Made by a program: the position numbers and the translations under genes. 22,101 nucleotides of DNA from CAZMVY01 sp964617875. GTDB lineage: Bacteria > Planctomycetota > Phycisphaerae > UBA1845 > PWPN01. This document shows, one piece after another, positions 1 through 6,641 of this stretch; position 1 is the stretch's first letter; the number at the start of each line of letters is the position of its first letter. The stretch is taken from positions 1 to 22,101 of the forward strand of contig CAZUAI010000092.1 in NCBI GenBank assembly GCA_964617875.1, written 5' to 3'. Under the pieces are notes generated by a model. It worked only from the letters and a program-made list of their open reading frames with translations, ran no database searches and was not told where the DNA came from.

Positions 1-2
1 CA

Positions 3-251
3 CGCTCGGTCTCTGTCCCGCACGGCGGGTTCTTCACGGCAGTGCCATTCGAGTCTGATTCCATGCGACCCATTCGGGACCGTAAACGATTGCGGCGCGA
101 ACGGCAGCGGGAACGCAGACGGGCGGCCCGGGCGGCGGCAGCCTCGCCGGCGGCGGCATCCGGGGCGGCTCCCTCGCCGGCGGCTGGCCCTCCTGCAACG
201 CCGGCTTCGCCTCCGGCGGCGAAGCCCATGCGGGGCGTACGACGGAAATAG
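3..251 (+). CDS. Hypothetical Arg-rich / Ala-Pro-rich protein, possibly 5'-partial
   Basis: The frame is open from the left edge of the window to a TAG at 249-251, so this may be the C-terminal end of a longer gene. Possible internal starts are GTG at 42 and ATG at 63, and neither has a convincing ribosome binding site. From the ATG the protein has a very basic stretch (RDRKRLRRERQRERRR) followed by a low-complexity Ala/Pro tail ending in a basic VRRK. Such a composition is common in disordered tails and also arises by chance in GC-rich DNA. No domain is recognised. It lies in the stretch that would be element-side if the tRNA fragment at 602-643 marks an integration boundary. It may be spurious. 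Confidence 0.3.
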   Translation, partial: RSVSVPHGGFFTAVPFESDSMRPIRDRKRLRRERQRERRRAARAAAASPAAASGAAPSPAAGPPATPASPPAAKPMRGVRRK

Positions 252-320
252 TCTTTCGGCCTGGGGGAGCCTTTGTGCTAACCTCCGCGCGAAGGCCCCC
301 CGGGCCGGGTGTTGCTCCCG

Positions 321-355
321 GCGGCCATCGTCCCGCGCCATAGGACGATGGCCGC
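321..355. other. Perfect 13-bp hairpin
   Basis: GCGGCCATCGTCC (321-333) pairs perfectly with GGACGATGGCCGC (343-355) around a 9-base loop. No T run follows on either side, so it is not a canonical intrinsic terminator. It sits 70 bases downstream of the stop at 251 and could still end or stabilise that transcript, or be a mobile palindrome. Confidence 0.65.
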
Positions 356-378
356 TACTCCTGGGCGTTCATTGCATC

Positions 379-417
379 GGGCCGGCGATTCTCGCCCTCC
401 GACGGGAGCGCCGGCCC
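379..417. other. 9-bp GC-only hairpin with inner stem
   Basis: GGGCCGGCG (379-387) pairs with CGCCGGCCC (409-417). The loop contains a smaller CTCC/GGAG stem. CCCTTTCTC follows, a weak pyrimidine tract. With the hairpin at 321-355 it forms a tandem pair, which is terminator-like for plus-strand transcription or part of an intergenic repeat. Confidence 0.55.
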
Positions 418-522
418 CCCTTTCTCATCCCCAAACGTCTGACCTGCGCACCGCAACCTGTATCCGAAAACCCCCCCCCGTACCCTCATTCCTTGCGCAA
501 AAACGCGGTTCTATGCGAGGGC

Positions 523-550
523 TTGCAATTCGCGGGGGAGTCGCTACAAT
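523..550 (+). promoter_or_regulatory. Sigma70-like promoter upstream of the tRNA fragment
   Basis: TTGCAA (-35, 523-528), a 16-base spacer and TACAAT (-10, 545-550) give a good match to the sigma70 consensus. A start near 557 would transcribe straight into the tRNA 3' half at 602. A hairpin (CGAAAATGCCC 554-564 with GGGCTTTTCG 574-583, one internal mismatch) lies at the start of that transcript. It is either a promoter kept from the donor tRNA or element, or a chance match. Confidence 0.5.
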
Positions 551-601
551 GCACGAAAATGCCCGCTTTTCCTGGGCTTTTCGGCGTTTTCACTGGTCGC
601 C

Positions 602-643
602 ATCACACCCGTGAGGTCACAGGTTCAAGTCCTGTATCGCCCA
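602..643 (+). tRNA. 3' half of tRNA-Val(CAC), truncated
   Basis: The 3' half of a tRNA is complete. It has the anticodon loop ATCACAC with anticodon CAC at 604-606, the anticodon-stem strand CCGTG (609-613), the variable loop AGGTC (614-618), the T stem ACAGG/CCTGT (619-623 and 631-635) around TTCAAGT, the acceptor strand ATCGCCC (636-642) and discriminator A643. CCA is not encoded. The upstream sequence TCGCC cannot pair with CCGTG, and no D arm or GGGCGAT acceptor strand is found upstream, so the 5' half is missing. tRNA genes cut at the anticodon loop are typical remnants of tyrosine-recombinase integration, with the 3' half duplicated as the attachment core. If so, element DNA would lie to the left and chromosome to the right. 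No integrase is in the window. Confidence 0.75.
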
Positions 644-1024
644 ATGCCCTGTCCTGTCAGCACTTACGAGCGATTGACTGCATGTGACTTCTTGCGGGTT
701 TTGCCGGGGTTTGTGGAAGCGTCCTGTGAACCCCTTCTTCTTTTCGGCACCTCGGATTTGCGAAGATGCGTGCGGGGGTGCGCGATGGTGCGACGGATCG
801 AGGGCCGGGCGGTCGAGTGGGGCGGTCGGGAGCGTTGGCGTCAATTCACACGGTTGTCCGCGGATCGCGAGCCGGATTCGTCAAAGCCGTCAGCCCCCAT
901 CAGCGCCGCCGGAGGTAGCGATCAAAGCCCCCCCGGGTGTACCGACTCTGCGGATCATTCGGAACGGGTTCCAGCGTCATCCCGAAATGCCGCCTGCGTG
1001 GGTTCCCTGGGCACAACAAGCCGG
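644..1024. other. Intergenic region, no supported gene
   Basis: No frame here has convincing composition, a ribosome binding site or a recognisable domain. Open frames running through it start inside the tRNA fragment or are stop-poor by GC bias. No strong hairpin or promoter was seen. Confidence 0.5.
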
Positions 1025-1207
1025 TCAAGCATGTTCCCTGGTGGTCGGCACAGGGGCGTACACGAAATCCATCAGGACGTCTTGGTCAAGCTGGTACGGC
1101 GGCGGATTGATCTTCAGGACCGGCGCCCGATACCAGAAATGTCCCGGCGGACACGCGAACCACTGGGGCCCGGGCTCCAGGACAGTGTCGTTGCCGATGT
1201 AGATCAC
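1025..1207 (-). pseudogene. Short protein-like frame, possible frame-shifted tail of the upstream gene
   Basis: After the stop of the gene at 1225-2115 a different minus-strand frame is open to a TGA at 1025. From the first GTG (1207) it gives 60 residues with natural-looking, aromatic-rich composition, including ACPPGHFWYRAP and QLDQDVLMDFVYAP. No ribosome binding site precedes the GTG, so independent translation is doubtful. The frame is also open upstream across the stop of the neighbouring gene. It may therefore be that gene's original C-terminus displaced by a frameshift, or a separate decayed gene. No family is recognised, and it could be spurious. Confidence 0.3.
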
Positions 1208-1224
1208 GTGTCCACGTGGCCGTA

Positions 1225-2115
1225 CTACGCACAGGTAGCCTCGTCCATCTCCTTCACTGATTTCACACCCTTGAGCGTCTCGCTCGGCGGGGTGTGGCCC
1301 CGGCCCTCGTCGTACAGGTCGAACCACGGCAGGCCCGCCTCGGTGTAGTCCCGCGCGGTCACCGGCGTCAGCGGCGGCTCCTGGCCGGTGATTTCGCGGA
1401 ACGTCATCGTGTTGGCGATGTGAACGAAGATGCGGCCCCAGTTGCCCGCGTCCCAGGCATCGATCCCGTAGTCATCGGGGTAGATCTTCTGCCGCGTGCG
1501 GCCGGCGGCCGCCAGATGTACCCCGCGCGGTGCGCCCGGCGCGAGTCCGTAACAGACGTCGGTCTGCAAATACCGTTCGCCCGGCTCCTTGTCGGGGAAG
1601 CGCCCGGGCTTCGGTTCAAACACGATCATCTGCAGCCCGCCGAACTCCTCCCTGCCGCTGATCTGCCCCTTGACCGCGTGGCCCATACCGAGTGGCATCG
1701 GCACGAGCTGCCGGACGGACCCGTCGCCCGCGCGGATCCCGGCAAGCCAGGGCTGGTCCGGCACGACGACGTAGTTCTGCGGCCGCTGCGTGAGCCTCTC
1801 GTCCCACGCCTGGCCCGTCAGGGCGTCGATCTCGCCCACGCCGACCTTGACCGCGTTGGGCTTCCACCACCGACCGGAGAAGCTGATCCACATCGCCTCC
1901 CGCTGGTACATCGGGAGGAACACGCCCCCGTGCTCCCGCCACGCCGCCGGCACGCGGGCGGCGTAGTCCTCCACGCGGAAGACCGGGAAGCGTTCCAGCC
2001 CCGGCGGCCGGGGGTACGTCCGGCCGGCGTCGGGGATGCGGAGCGTCCGCTCGAAGCAGATCTGCACGCCCTCGCCGAAACGGATCTCATCGTCGGTCAC
2101 ACGCACATCCAGCAT
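1225..2115 (-). CDS. Conserved protein of unknown function (296 aa)
   Basis: The start at ATG 2115 is chosen because AGGAG lies 8 bases upstream; a longer open frame reaches 2175 without such a site. The protein begins MLDVRVTDDEIRFGEGVQIC and has dense, natural protein composition throughout: RFPVFRVEDY near residue 40, GGVFLPMYQREAMWISFSG near 65, QMIVFEPKPGRFPDKEPGERY near 180, and RIFVHIANTMTFREITG near 250. There is no signal peptide or membrane segment, so it is probably cytoplasmic. Similar sequences seem to occur in other planctomycetes and other bacteria with no assigned function; this is recollection, not a search. The C-terminus (KEMDEATCA) may be cut short, see the frame at 1025-1207. 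It is transcribed alone, and its function cannot be inferred from its neighbours. Confidence 0.8.
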   Translation of the reverse strand: MLDVRVTDDEIRFGEGVQICFERTLRIPDAGRTYPRPPGLERFPVFRVEDYAARVPAAWREHGGVFLPMYQREAMWISFSGRWWKPNAVKVGVGEIDALTGQAWDERLTQRPQNYVVVPDQPWLAGIRAGDGSVRQLVPMPLGMGHAVKGQISGREEFGGLQMIVFEPKPGRFPDKEPGERYLQTDVCYGLAPGAPRGVHLAAAGRTRQKIYPDDYGIDAWDAGNWGRIFVHIANTMTFREITGQEPPLTPVTARDYTEAGLPWFDLYDEGRGHTPPSETLKGVKSVKEMDEATCA

Positions 2116-2233
2116 GGTTCGCACTCCTGCTCTCATTCGCCCCGGGCTGATCCTCGTGGTCCCGGGCCGGTTCATTCAAAGAGCCCGCCGCGAGGACCGG
2201 GTTCGGAATCGATCCCGGGTCCGTCGGGCGGGC

Positions 2234-2298
2234 GGGTCCATGGCTCAAGGAAGACGGCAAACCGGTTGGAGGCCGAGCCGGTCGAAGCCCATGGACCC
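2234..2298. repeat. Imperfect inverted repeat with GGGTCCATGG ends
   Basis: GGGTCCATGG (2234-2243) and CCATGGACCC (2289-2298) are perfect 10-bp inverted arms 45 bases apart, and each arm contains the palindrome CCATGG. Inside, ACCGG and CCGGT form a further short stem. The unit could fold as one arm in RNA, or be a small palindromic mobile repeat. It lies in a 444-base gene-free stretch upstream of the 1225-2115 gene. Confidence 0.45.
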
Positions 2299-2430
2299 GT
2301 TGGAGACGTTTCGCGTTCCGGCCGTCGCGTCCCGGCCGGGTGGCAGCCCTTCGGCCGGTTCGCGGGCGTCACCGCTTCGCGACGCGCCTCCAAAATGAAT
2401 ATGCGGGATGAACGCGACAACCCCGGTCGG

Positions 2431-2448
2431 CCCTAACGCCCGTTAGGG
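2431..2448. other. Perfect 8-bp palindromic hairpin
   Basis: CCCTAACG (2431-2438) and CGTTAGGG (2441-2448) are perfect inverted arms with a 2-base centre. No T run follows. The compact symmetry resembles a protein-binding operator as much as an RNA hairpin. The nearest coding remnant is the WYL regulator fragment ending at 2560. Confidence 0.4.
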
Positions 2449-2559
2449 TACGACAGCTCCGGTCGGACCCCCGAAATCATGGGGCTGGGTGCAGGTCGTT
2501 GGACAAGAGGTAGTAGACCGGGCGTCGCAAAAAAATGTGCTGTATTTCTGCCGGGCGTG

Positions 2560-2847
2560 TCACCGGTGCCACGGTTGCCGGTCGTCGCAGTCGGCCACGA
2601 CGGCGGCGCGAAGCATCCCGCGGATCTCCTGCCGCAGCGAGGCGGGCTTGAGTACCCGAGCCCGCGGCCCGAAGCTCATCACCCACCGCGTGAACTCCAC
2701 GGTGTTGCTCAGCCGGCAGGTCGCGATGAGCTTGCCGTCCGATCCGGTGTGCTTCCCGCCCGTGGGCTGAACTACGCTCGGATGCTCCAGGATAGTCCGC
2801 GGACGCGGCGTGAGTTCTCTTCGCCAGAGGCGGCGAAGGACGTACAA
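2560..2847 (-). pseudogene. C-terminal remnant of a WYL-domain transcriptional regulator
   Basis: The frame encodes the last part of a WYL-domain regulator. The stretch from ILEHPSVVQ through SNTVEFTRWVMSFGPRARVL to KPASLRQEI matches the family's usual ending (an arm like 'W+HPSQ', then 'D..E...W+LSFG..AEVLEP..LR.EI'). A full WYL regulator is about 310-340 aa, with an N-terminal HTH and a central WYL domain. Here a TAG sits immediately upstream of the fragment (just beyond 2847), and neither the HTH nor the WYL core is found in other frames up to 3200. The family senses ligands or nucleic acid and represses or activates nearby genes; this copy can hardly function. It suggests that the 1-3.3 kb stretch has undergone deletion or insertion. 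Confidence 0.6.
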
Positions 2848-3299
2848 CTAAATCCTTGGTCATACCACCCCCGGCTTCGCGCCGTCTTCCCTGCCAATAC
2901 CCCGGCCGTCCACGAGCAGGCCCGTTCGGCTTCGTGTCCGGATCTGCGCACCTTGGGCCTTGTCGATGATCGCCGTGCCTTGCCTGTCGCAAAGGCTTCG
3001 TATGAGCAGTCCCGTGCGAGCATGAGAGCCGACGTGCGTTCAAGCTGTGCATACCCGGCGAGATCTGCTCCATGCCCGCACCGTGCTGTCCGCCATCGCC
3101 GGGGTTGACCCCGCCGGCATTTCGGATACCCTTTTGGGACTATTGCCCGAAACGTGGCCGGCCAGCGTGGACTCGGGCCGGACGGGGTGATGATCCGGAG
3201 GCGGGCAGCCTTGCCCACCCGGAGGGCGGCGGTGGTACCCTGGGGCGTTTACGGGCCTGCCGGGCGGGCTTGGCGCGGCGCCTGGCGAAGGCGGACAGG
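2848..3299. other. Intergenic region upstream of the permease pair
   Basis: No gene is supported here. A weak promoter-like pair for the downstream gene is TTGACC at 3105-3110 with TACCCT about 16 bases further on. The minus strand has several long open frames, but their composition is that of GC-biased noncoding sequence. Confidence 0.4.
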
Positions 3300-4943
3300 A
3301 TGTTTCTGCTTCAACGGTATGTGGCGCGCGAACTGACGAAGACCTTTCTGCTGACGGCGATCGGTCTGACGATCGTTTTCAGCCTCGGCGGGGGCGTCTT
3401 CAATATGATCCGCGTCGAGGTCCTCACGGCCATCCAGCTCTGGAGCATCCTGGCCCGGGTCGTGCCCATCGCCACCACCCTGACGCTTCCGGTGGCGGCC
3501 CTGTTCAGCGCGGCGATCGTCTACGGCCGATTCAGCGTGGACAACGAGTTCAACGCCTGCCGTGCCAGCGGCATCAACATCCACCGGCTCCTGGCCCCGG
3601 CCGTCGTGCTGGGGCTGTTCACCGCCGTGTTCACCTTCGCCTTCAGCAACTACGTCATCCCCCGCTTCGTCGAGGGGCTCGAGGAGATCGTGCGGTCCGA
3701 TCCGCAGAAGGCCGTCATGCAGATGCTCCACACGCGCGGGTATATCAAGGTTCCCGGCGACAAGTACATCATTCACGCGGACAAGTTCTCCGAGTATGCC
3801 GTCCCGCCCCGCAGCGCCCCGGCGGAAAAGGAGGACCCCAACCGTTACATCGAGCTGCGCGGCGCCACCTTTCTCGAGATGGAAGTCGGGGAACTCGTCC
3901 GCTACGGCACGACCCCGAAGGTGGTGATTCAGTTCACCCCGGCGACGCCGCAGTCCGATCCGACGGTCATGGCCCGGATGGAAGATGTCCGCCTCTTCGA
4001 CCAGCAGCGCAAGCAGTTCTACCAGCTCGGCGAGCAGCGGCTGGGCCCGGTGCCGATCCCCTGGAAGTTCCGCCGCAAGAACAAGTTCATGAACCTTTCG
4101 GAACTCCTGTACTACCGCGAGCACCCGTGGGAGCTGCCGGAGATCATGGAGGGGCTGCCCAAGATCCGCGGCATGGCCAATGAGTTCTTCTTCTATCAGT
4201 CGTTGGCGACCGGGCTGACGGGCCCGAACCGCACCTACCGCCTGGGGACGGCGGAGAAGGGGTACGAGATCACGGCGGCCGCCGTCCCCGTCGATCCCAA
4301 CTCGGGCCACCCGCGGCTGGAGAAGCCGGTGATCCGGCAGGCATGGGACGGCGTACACCGCACCTTCCGTGCGGGCAGCGGCGACGTTGTCGTCGAGCGG
4401 GGCTTCGGGAGCGATGTGCCGCTCGTCTACATCAAGCTCGGGAACAACGTGTCGTTCACCGACGAGAAGGACCCGAAGAAAGTGATCGAGCGGGTGCGCG
4501 TCGATCTTGACTCCGTGCCCATTCCCCCGGAGATCGTTGACCGCACCGCCGCCATCCCCGACGCGGATCTGCTCGATTATCGCAAGCCCCTGGGCCTGTC
4601 CCCGCGGATCGACGACGCGCGCCGCAGCATCGCCAAGGGGCAGGAGTGGCTCGTGCGGCGGGTGACCTGCGAGATCCATTCCCGCAGCGCCTTCAGCGCC
4701 AGCGTGCTCGTGCTCCTCGTGCTGGGGGCGGGGCTGGGCATCATCTTCCGCGGCGGGCAGATGCTGACGGCCTTCGCGATCAGTTTTGTGCCGGGGCTTT
4801 TCACCACGGTGATGAACATCATGGGGCGGCAACTGTCCGAGAAGGAGAATACGGCCCTCGTGGGCCTCGTGGTGATCTGGGCGGGCATCGGCCTCGTGGC
4901 GCTGGCCGATGCCGTCGTGCTCGGCCGGTATCTCCGGCGATAG
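3300..4943 (+). CDS. LptF/LptG-family permease with enlarged periplasmic domain (547 aa)
   Basis: This is a member of the LptF/LptG (YjgP/YjgQ) permease family, the inner-membrane part of the LptBFG ABC transporter that extracts lipopolysaccharide for export across the envelope. The start at ATG 3300 gives MFLLQRYVARELTKTFLLTA, the usual family beginning, with GAAGG 8 bases upstream. Membrane segments are seen near residues 16-36, 52-76 and 96-119, and three more near 466-483, 489-508 and 517-540. The conserved cytoplasmic coupling stretch reads DNEFNACRASGINIHRL (81-97). The periplasmic part between them spans about 340 residues, whereas typical family members are 350-400 aa in total, so it carries large insertions. 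It is followed after 20 bases by a second family member, so the two probably form one transcript and a heterodimer. Which is F and which is G cannot be decided by eye. Confidence 0.9.
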   Translation: MFLLQRYVARELTKTFLLTAIGLTIVFSLGGGVFNMIRVEVLTAIQLWSILARVVPIATTLTLPVAALFSAAIVYGRFSVDNEFNACRASGINIHRLLAPAVVLGLFTAVFTFAFSNYVIPRFVEGLEEIVRSDPQKAVMQMLHTRGYIKVPGDKYIIHADKFSEYAVPPRSAPAEKEDPNRYIELRGATFLEMEVGELVRYGTTPKVVIQFTPATPQSDPTVMARMEDVRLFDQQRKQFYQLGEQRLGPVPIPWKFRRKNKFMNLSELLYYREHPWELPEIMEGLPKIRGMANEFFFYQSLATGLTGPNRTYRLGTAEKGYEITAAAVPVDPNSGHPRLEKPVIRQAWDGVHRTFRAGSGDVVVERGFGSDVPLVYIKLGNNVSFTDEKDPKKVIERVRVDLDSVPIPPEIVDRTAAIPDADLLDYRKPLGLSPRIDDARRSIAKGQEWLVRRVTCEIHSRSAFSASVLVLLVLGAGLGIIFRGGQMLTAFAISFVPGLFTTVMNIMGRQLSEKENTALVGLVVIWAGIGLVALADAVVLGRYLRR

Positions 4944-4963
4944 ACGACAGGAGCGTGCGGCCC

Positions 4964-6097
4964 GTGCTCAAGACGATCGACCGATATCTGCTCCGCTCGT
5001 TCCTCTACAACTACCTGCTTTCGCTGGCGGTGATGATCAGCCTCTATGTCACGCTCGACCTGTTCGTCAACCTCGACGAGTTCACCGAGGAGTCACCGGG
5101 GGCCGTCGAAATCCTGCGGAACATCGTGAGCTTCTACGGATACAACCTCTTTCTCTACTTCGCGCAGCTGTCCGGCGTGATCACGCTGTTTGCCGGGGCG
5201 ATCACCCTCGCACGCATGCAGCGGTCGAACGAAATGACCGCCTTTCTGGCCAGCGGGACGAGCATGTACCGCATCGCGGCCCCCATCATCGTCGCGGGCC
5301 TGCTGATGAACGTCCTGTGGATCGTGGACCAGGAAGTGATCGTCCCGAGCGTAGCCTACAAGCTCGTCCGGCCCCGCGATGACATCGAGGGCCGCCGCGT
5401 GTACGGGGTCTGGTGTCTGCAGGACGGCCCCGGCAGACTGCTCTCGGCGTCCCGGTTCTACCCGAAGAACCAGCGCCTGCTTCGCATGGTGGTGCTTGAG
5501 CGCGAGCCCGACGGCACGCTGACGGGCGTGGTGACGGCGGACCTCGCGGAGTGGGATGCCGGGCAGCGCGGCTGGAACCTCAAGCGGGGGACGCGCACAT
5601 ACCAGGCCACCAAGACGCTGGACATTTCCACCCCGGGGGCCGGAATTCGGGGCGAGTCCCTGAGCTTCTACAAGAGCGACCTGAGCCCGGAGGAGATCGT
5701 TCTGCGGCAGTCGGCCGAGTGGACACACTTTCTGAGTCTTCGCCAACTGGGCGAGCTGCAGCGACGGAACGTCGTTGGCGCCGCGCAGGTCGCGCCCATC
5801 CGGCATGCACGGTTCACACAGCCGATCAACAATCTCCTCCTGCTTCTGCTCGGTATCGTGTTCTTCCTTCGACGCGAGCCGGCCAGCGTGATCGTGCAGG
5901 GGGGCAAGGCCCTCGCCGTCTGCTCCGCTTGTTTCGTGATCGGCTTCGTGGGCATCCACCTCATTGGGTCGATCCAGACCGAGTTCATGTTGCCGTTGCT
6001 GGGTCTGGTGCATGTTCCTTCGGCGCTGCCCGCGTGGTTCCCGGCCCTCGTGTTTTCGCCGGTGTGCGTCCTGCTGCTGGACGGCATTCGGACGTGA
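4964..6097 (+). CDS. LptF/LptG-family permease, normal length (377 aa)
   Basis: This is the second LptF/LptG-family permease, the likely partner of the gene ending at 4943 in an LPS-exporting ABC transporter; the ATPase LptB is not in the window. GTG 4964 is preferred because AGGAG (4948-4952) lies 11 bases upstream; the in-frame GTG at 4955 is only 2 bases from that site. The N-terminus VLKTIDRYLLRSFLYNYLLS leads into membrane segment 1. The coupling-helix motif is SNEMTAFLASGTSMYRI near residue 87-103, followed by a periplasmic beta-rich region. Three C-terminal membrane segments begin at INNLLLLLLGIVFF. Length and layout match ordinary family members, unlike the enlarged upstream gene. No clear intrinsic terminator follows, only a hairpin at 6170-6193. 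Confidence 0.9.
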   Translation: MLKTIDRYLLRSFLYNYLLSLAVMISLYVTLDLFVNLDEFTEESPGAVEILRNIVSFYGYNLFLYFAQLSGVITLFAGAITLARMQRSNEMTAFLASGTSMYRIAAPIIVAGLLMNVLWIVDQEVIVPSVAYKLVRPRDDIEGRRVYGVWCLQDGPGRLLSASRFYPKNQRLLRMVVLEREPDGTLTGVVTADLAEWDAGQRGWNLKRGTRTYQATKTLDISTPGAGIRGESLSFYKSDLSPEEIVLRQSAEWTHFLSLRQLGELQRRNVVGAAQVAPIRHARFTQPINNLLLLLLGIVFFLRREPASVIVQGGKALAVCSACFVIGFVGIHLIGSIQTEFMLPLLGLVHVPSALPAWFPALVFSPVCVLLLDGIRT

Positions 6098-6169
6098 CGC
6101 ATACAGCTACGCCGTAAGTACTTCATTTTCAGAAGACTGCCAAAGGAAATGGGCCCACGGGGATACGGG

Positions 6170-6193
6170 CATTGCAGTCGAAGTGCTGCAATG
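6170..6193. terminator. 8-bp hairpin downstream of the permease pair
   Basis: CATTGCAG (6170-6177) pairs with CTGCAATG (6186-6193) around an 8-base loop, 72 bases after the permease stop. The lack of a T run makes it a weak terminator candidate only. Confidence 0.3.
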
Positions 6194-6250
6194 TCTGCCG
6201 AACGCGAGTCCAGATAGACGCTCCCCTAGATAAAGACGAGGCAGGAATCG

Positions 6251-6262
6251 TTCGTTAACGAA
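6251..6262. promoter_or_regulatory. 12-bp perfect palindrome upstream of -35, candidate operator
   Basis: TTCGTTAACGAA (6251-6262) is a perfect palindrome ending 15 bases before the -35 box at 6278. Size, symmetry and position fit a dimeric regulator site. No regulator gene lies nearby. Confidence 0.45.
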
Positions 6263-6277
6263 AAACGGCTTATCCTG

Positions 6278-6306
6278 TTGACAAGGGGATCGCTCCCTTG
6301 TATCAT
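6278..6306 (+). promoter_or_regulatory. Near-consensus sigma70 promoter with inverted repeat in its spacer
   Basis: TTGACA (6278-6283, perfect -35), a 17-base spacer and TATCAT (6301-6306, 5 of 6) form the best promoter in the window. The spacer is bounded by CAAGGG (6282-6287) and CCCTTG (6295-6300), a 6-bp inverted repeat between the two boxes, where a bound repressor would block polymerase. Transcription would start near 6313, giving a leader of about 330 bases before the secreted-protein gene at 6642. Confidence 0.75.
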
Positions 6307-6451
6307 GACGGTAGTCGGATGTGAGACGGCGGGCCATATCGGCTTCGCCAGTTCGGTTCGGGGCCGTTGGCGGGGCCCATACTGGATGGCGAGAGGGGGT
6401 GGAAAGGTCATTCGGGGTGGATATGATCTACTGATCGCGTGTGCAGGCCGT

Positions 6452-6498
6452 GGTCAGGAGGGCAAAGACGATTCGAACGCGTCAACTTGGTCAGGAGG
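6452..6498 (+). repeat. Direct repeat GGTCAGGAGG in the leader
   Basis: GGTCAGGAGG occurs at 6452-6461 and 6489-6498, 37 bases apart. GGTCAGGA recurs at the start codon region (6644). These are Shine-Dalgarno-like sequences; the second also forms a possible stem with CCTGA at 6517-6521. Confidence 0.35.
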
Positions 6499-6524
6499 TA
6501 CGATCGAGGAAATACGCCTGAGTC

Positions 6525-6559
6525 CGGCCCTCGTTGGGCCGCAAACGATTGGGCGTTTG
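6525..6559 (+). promoter_or_regulatory. Tandem hairpins in the 5' leader
   Basis: Two abutting perfect hairpins: CGGCCC (6525-6530) with GGGCCG (6536-6541), then CAAACG (6542-6547) with CGTTTG (6554-6559). TGTTTGG follows the second. They lie in the leader 80-115 bases before ATG 6642. They could modulate translation or act as an attenuator; no known riboswitch class is recognised. Confidence 0.45.
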
Positions 6560-6641
6560 TTTGGTGGAGTCTGGAGGGACTGCACGTAGAGCGGGCGAAG
6601 GGCGGCCCAGGTCAACTGCCCGAGTATTGGAGGAGATTAGC

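Noticed and set aside
493..687. Small plus-strand frame containing EVTGSSPVSP
   Set aside because: This peptide is the translation of the tRNA T arm and acceptor strand, not a protein.
2172..2420. 82-codon minus-strand frame over the GGGTCCATGG inverted repeat
   Set aside because: No ribosome binding site and no natural composition; the inverted repeat explains the structure better.
2848..3218. Minus-strand frames between the WYL remnant and the permease gene as the missing WYL N-terminus
   Set aside because: None shows an HTH or WYL-core pattern; composition is that of noncoding GC-rich DNA.
3249..4832. 527-codon minus-strand frame opposite the first permease
   Set aside because: Antisense shadow with Glu/His/Asp/Arg-rich composition and no domain; the plus strand encodes a clear membrane protein.
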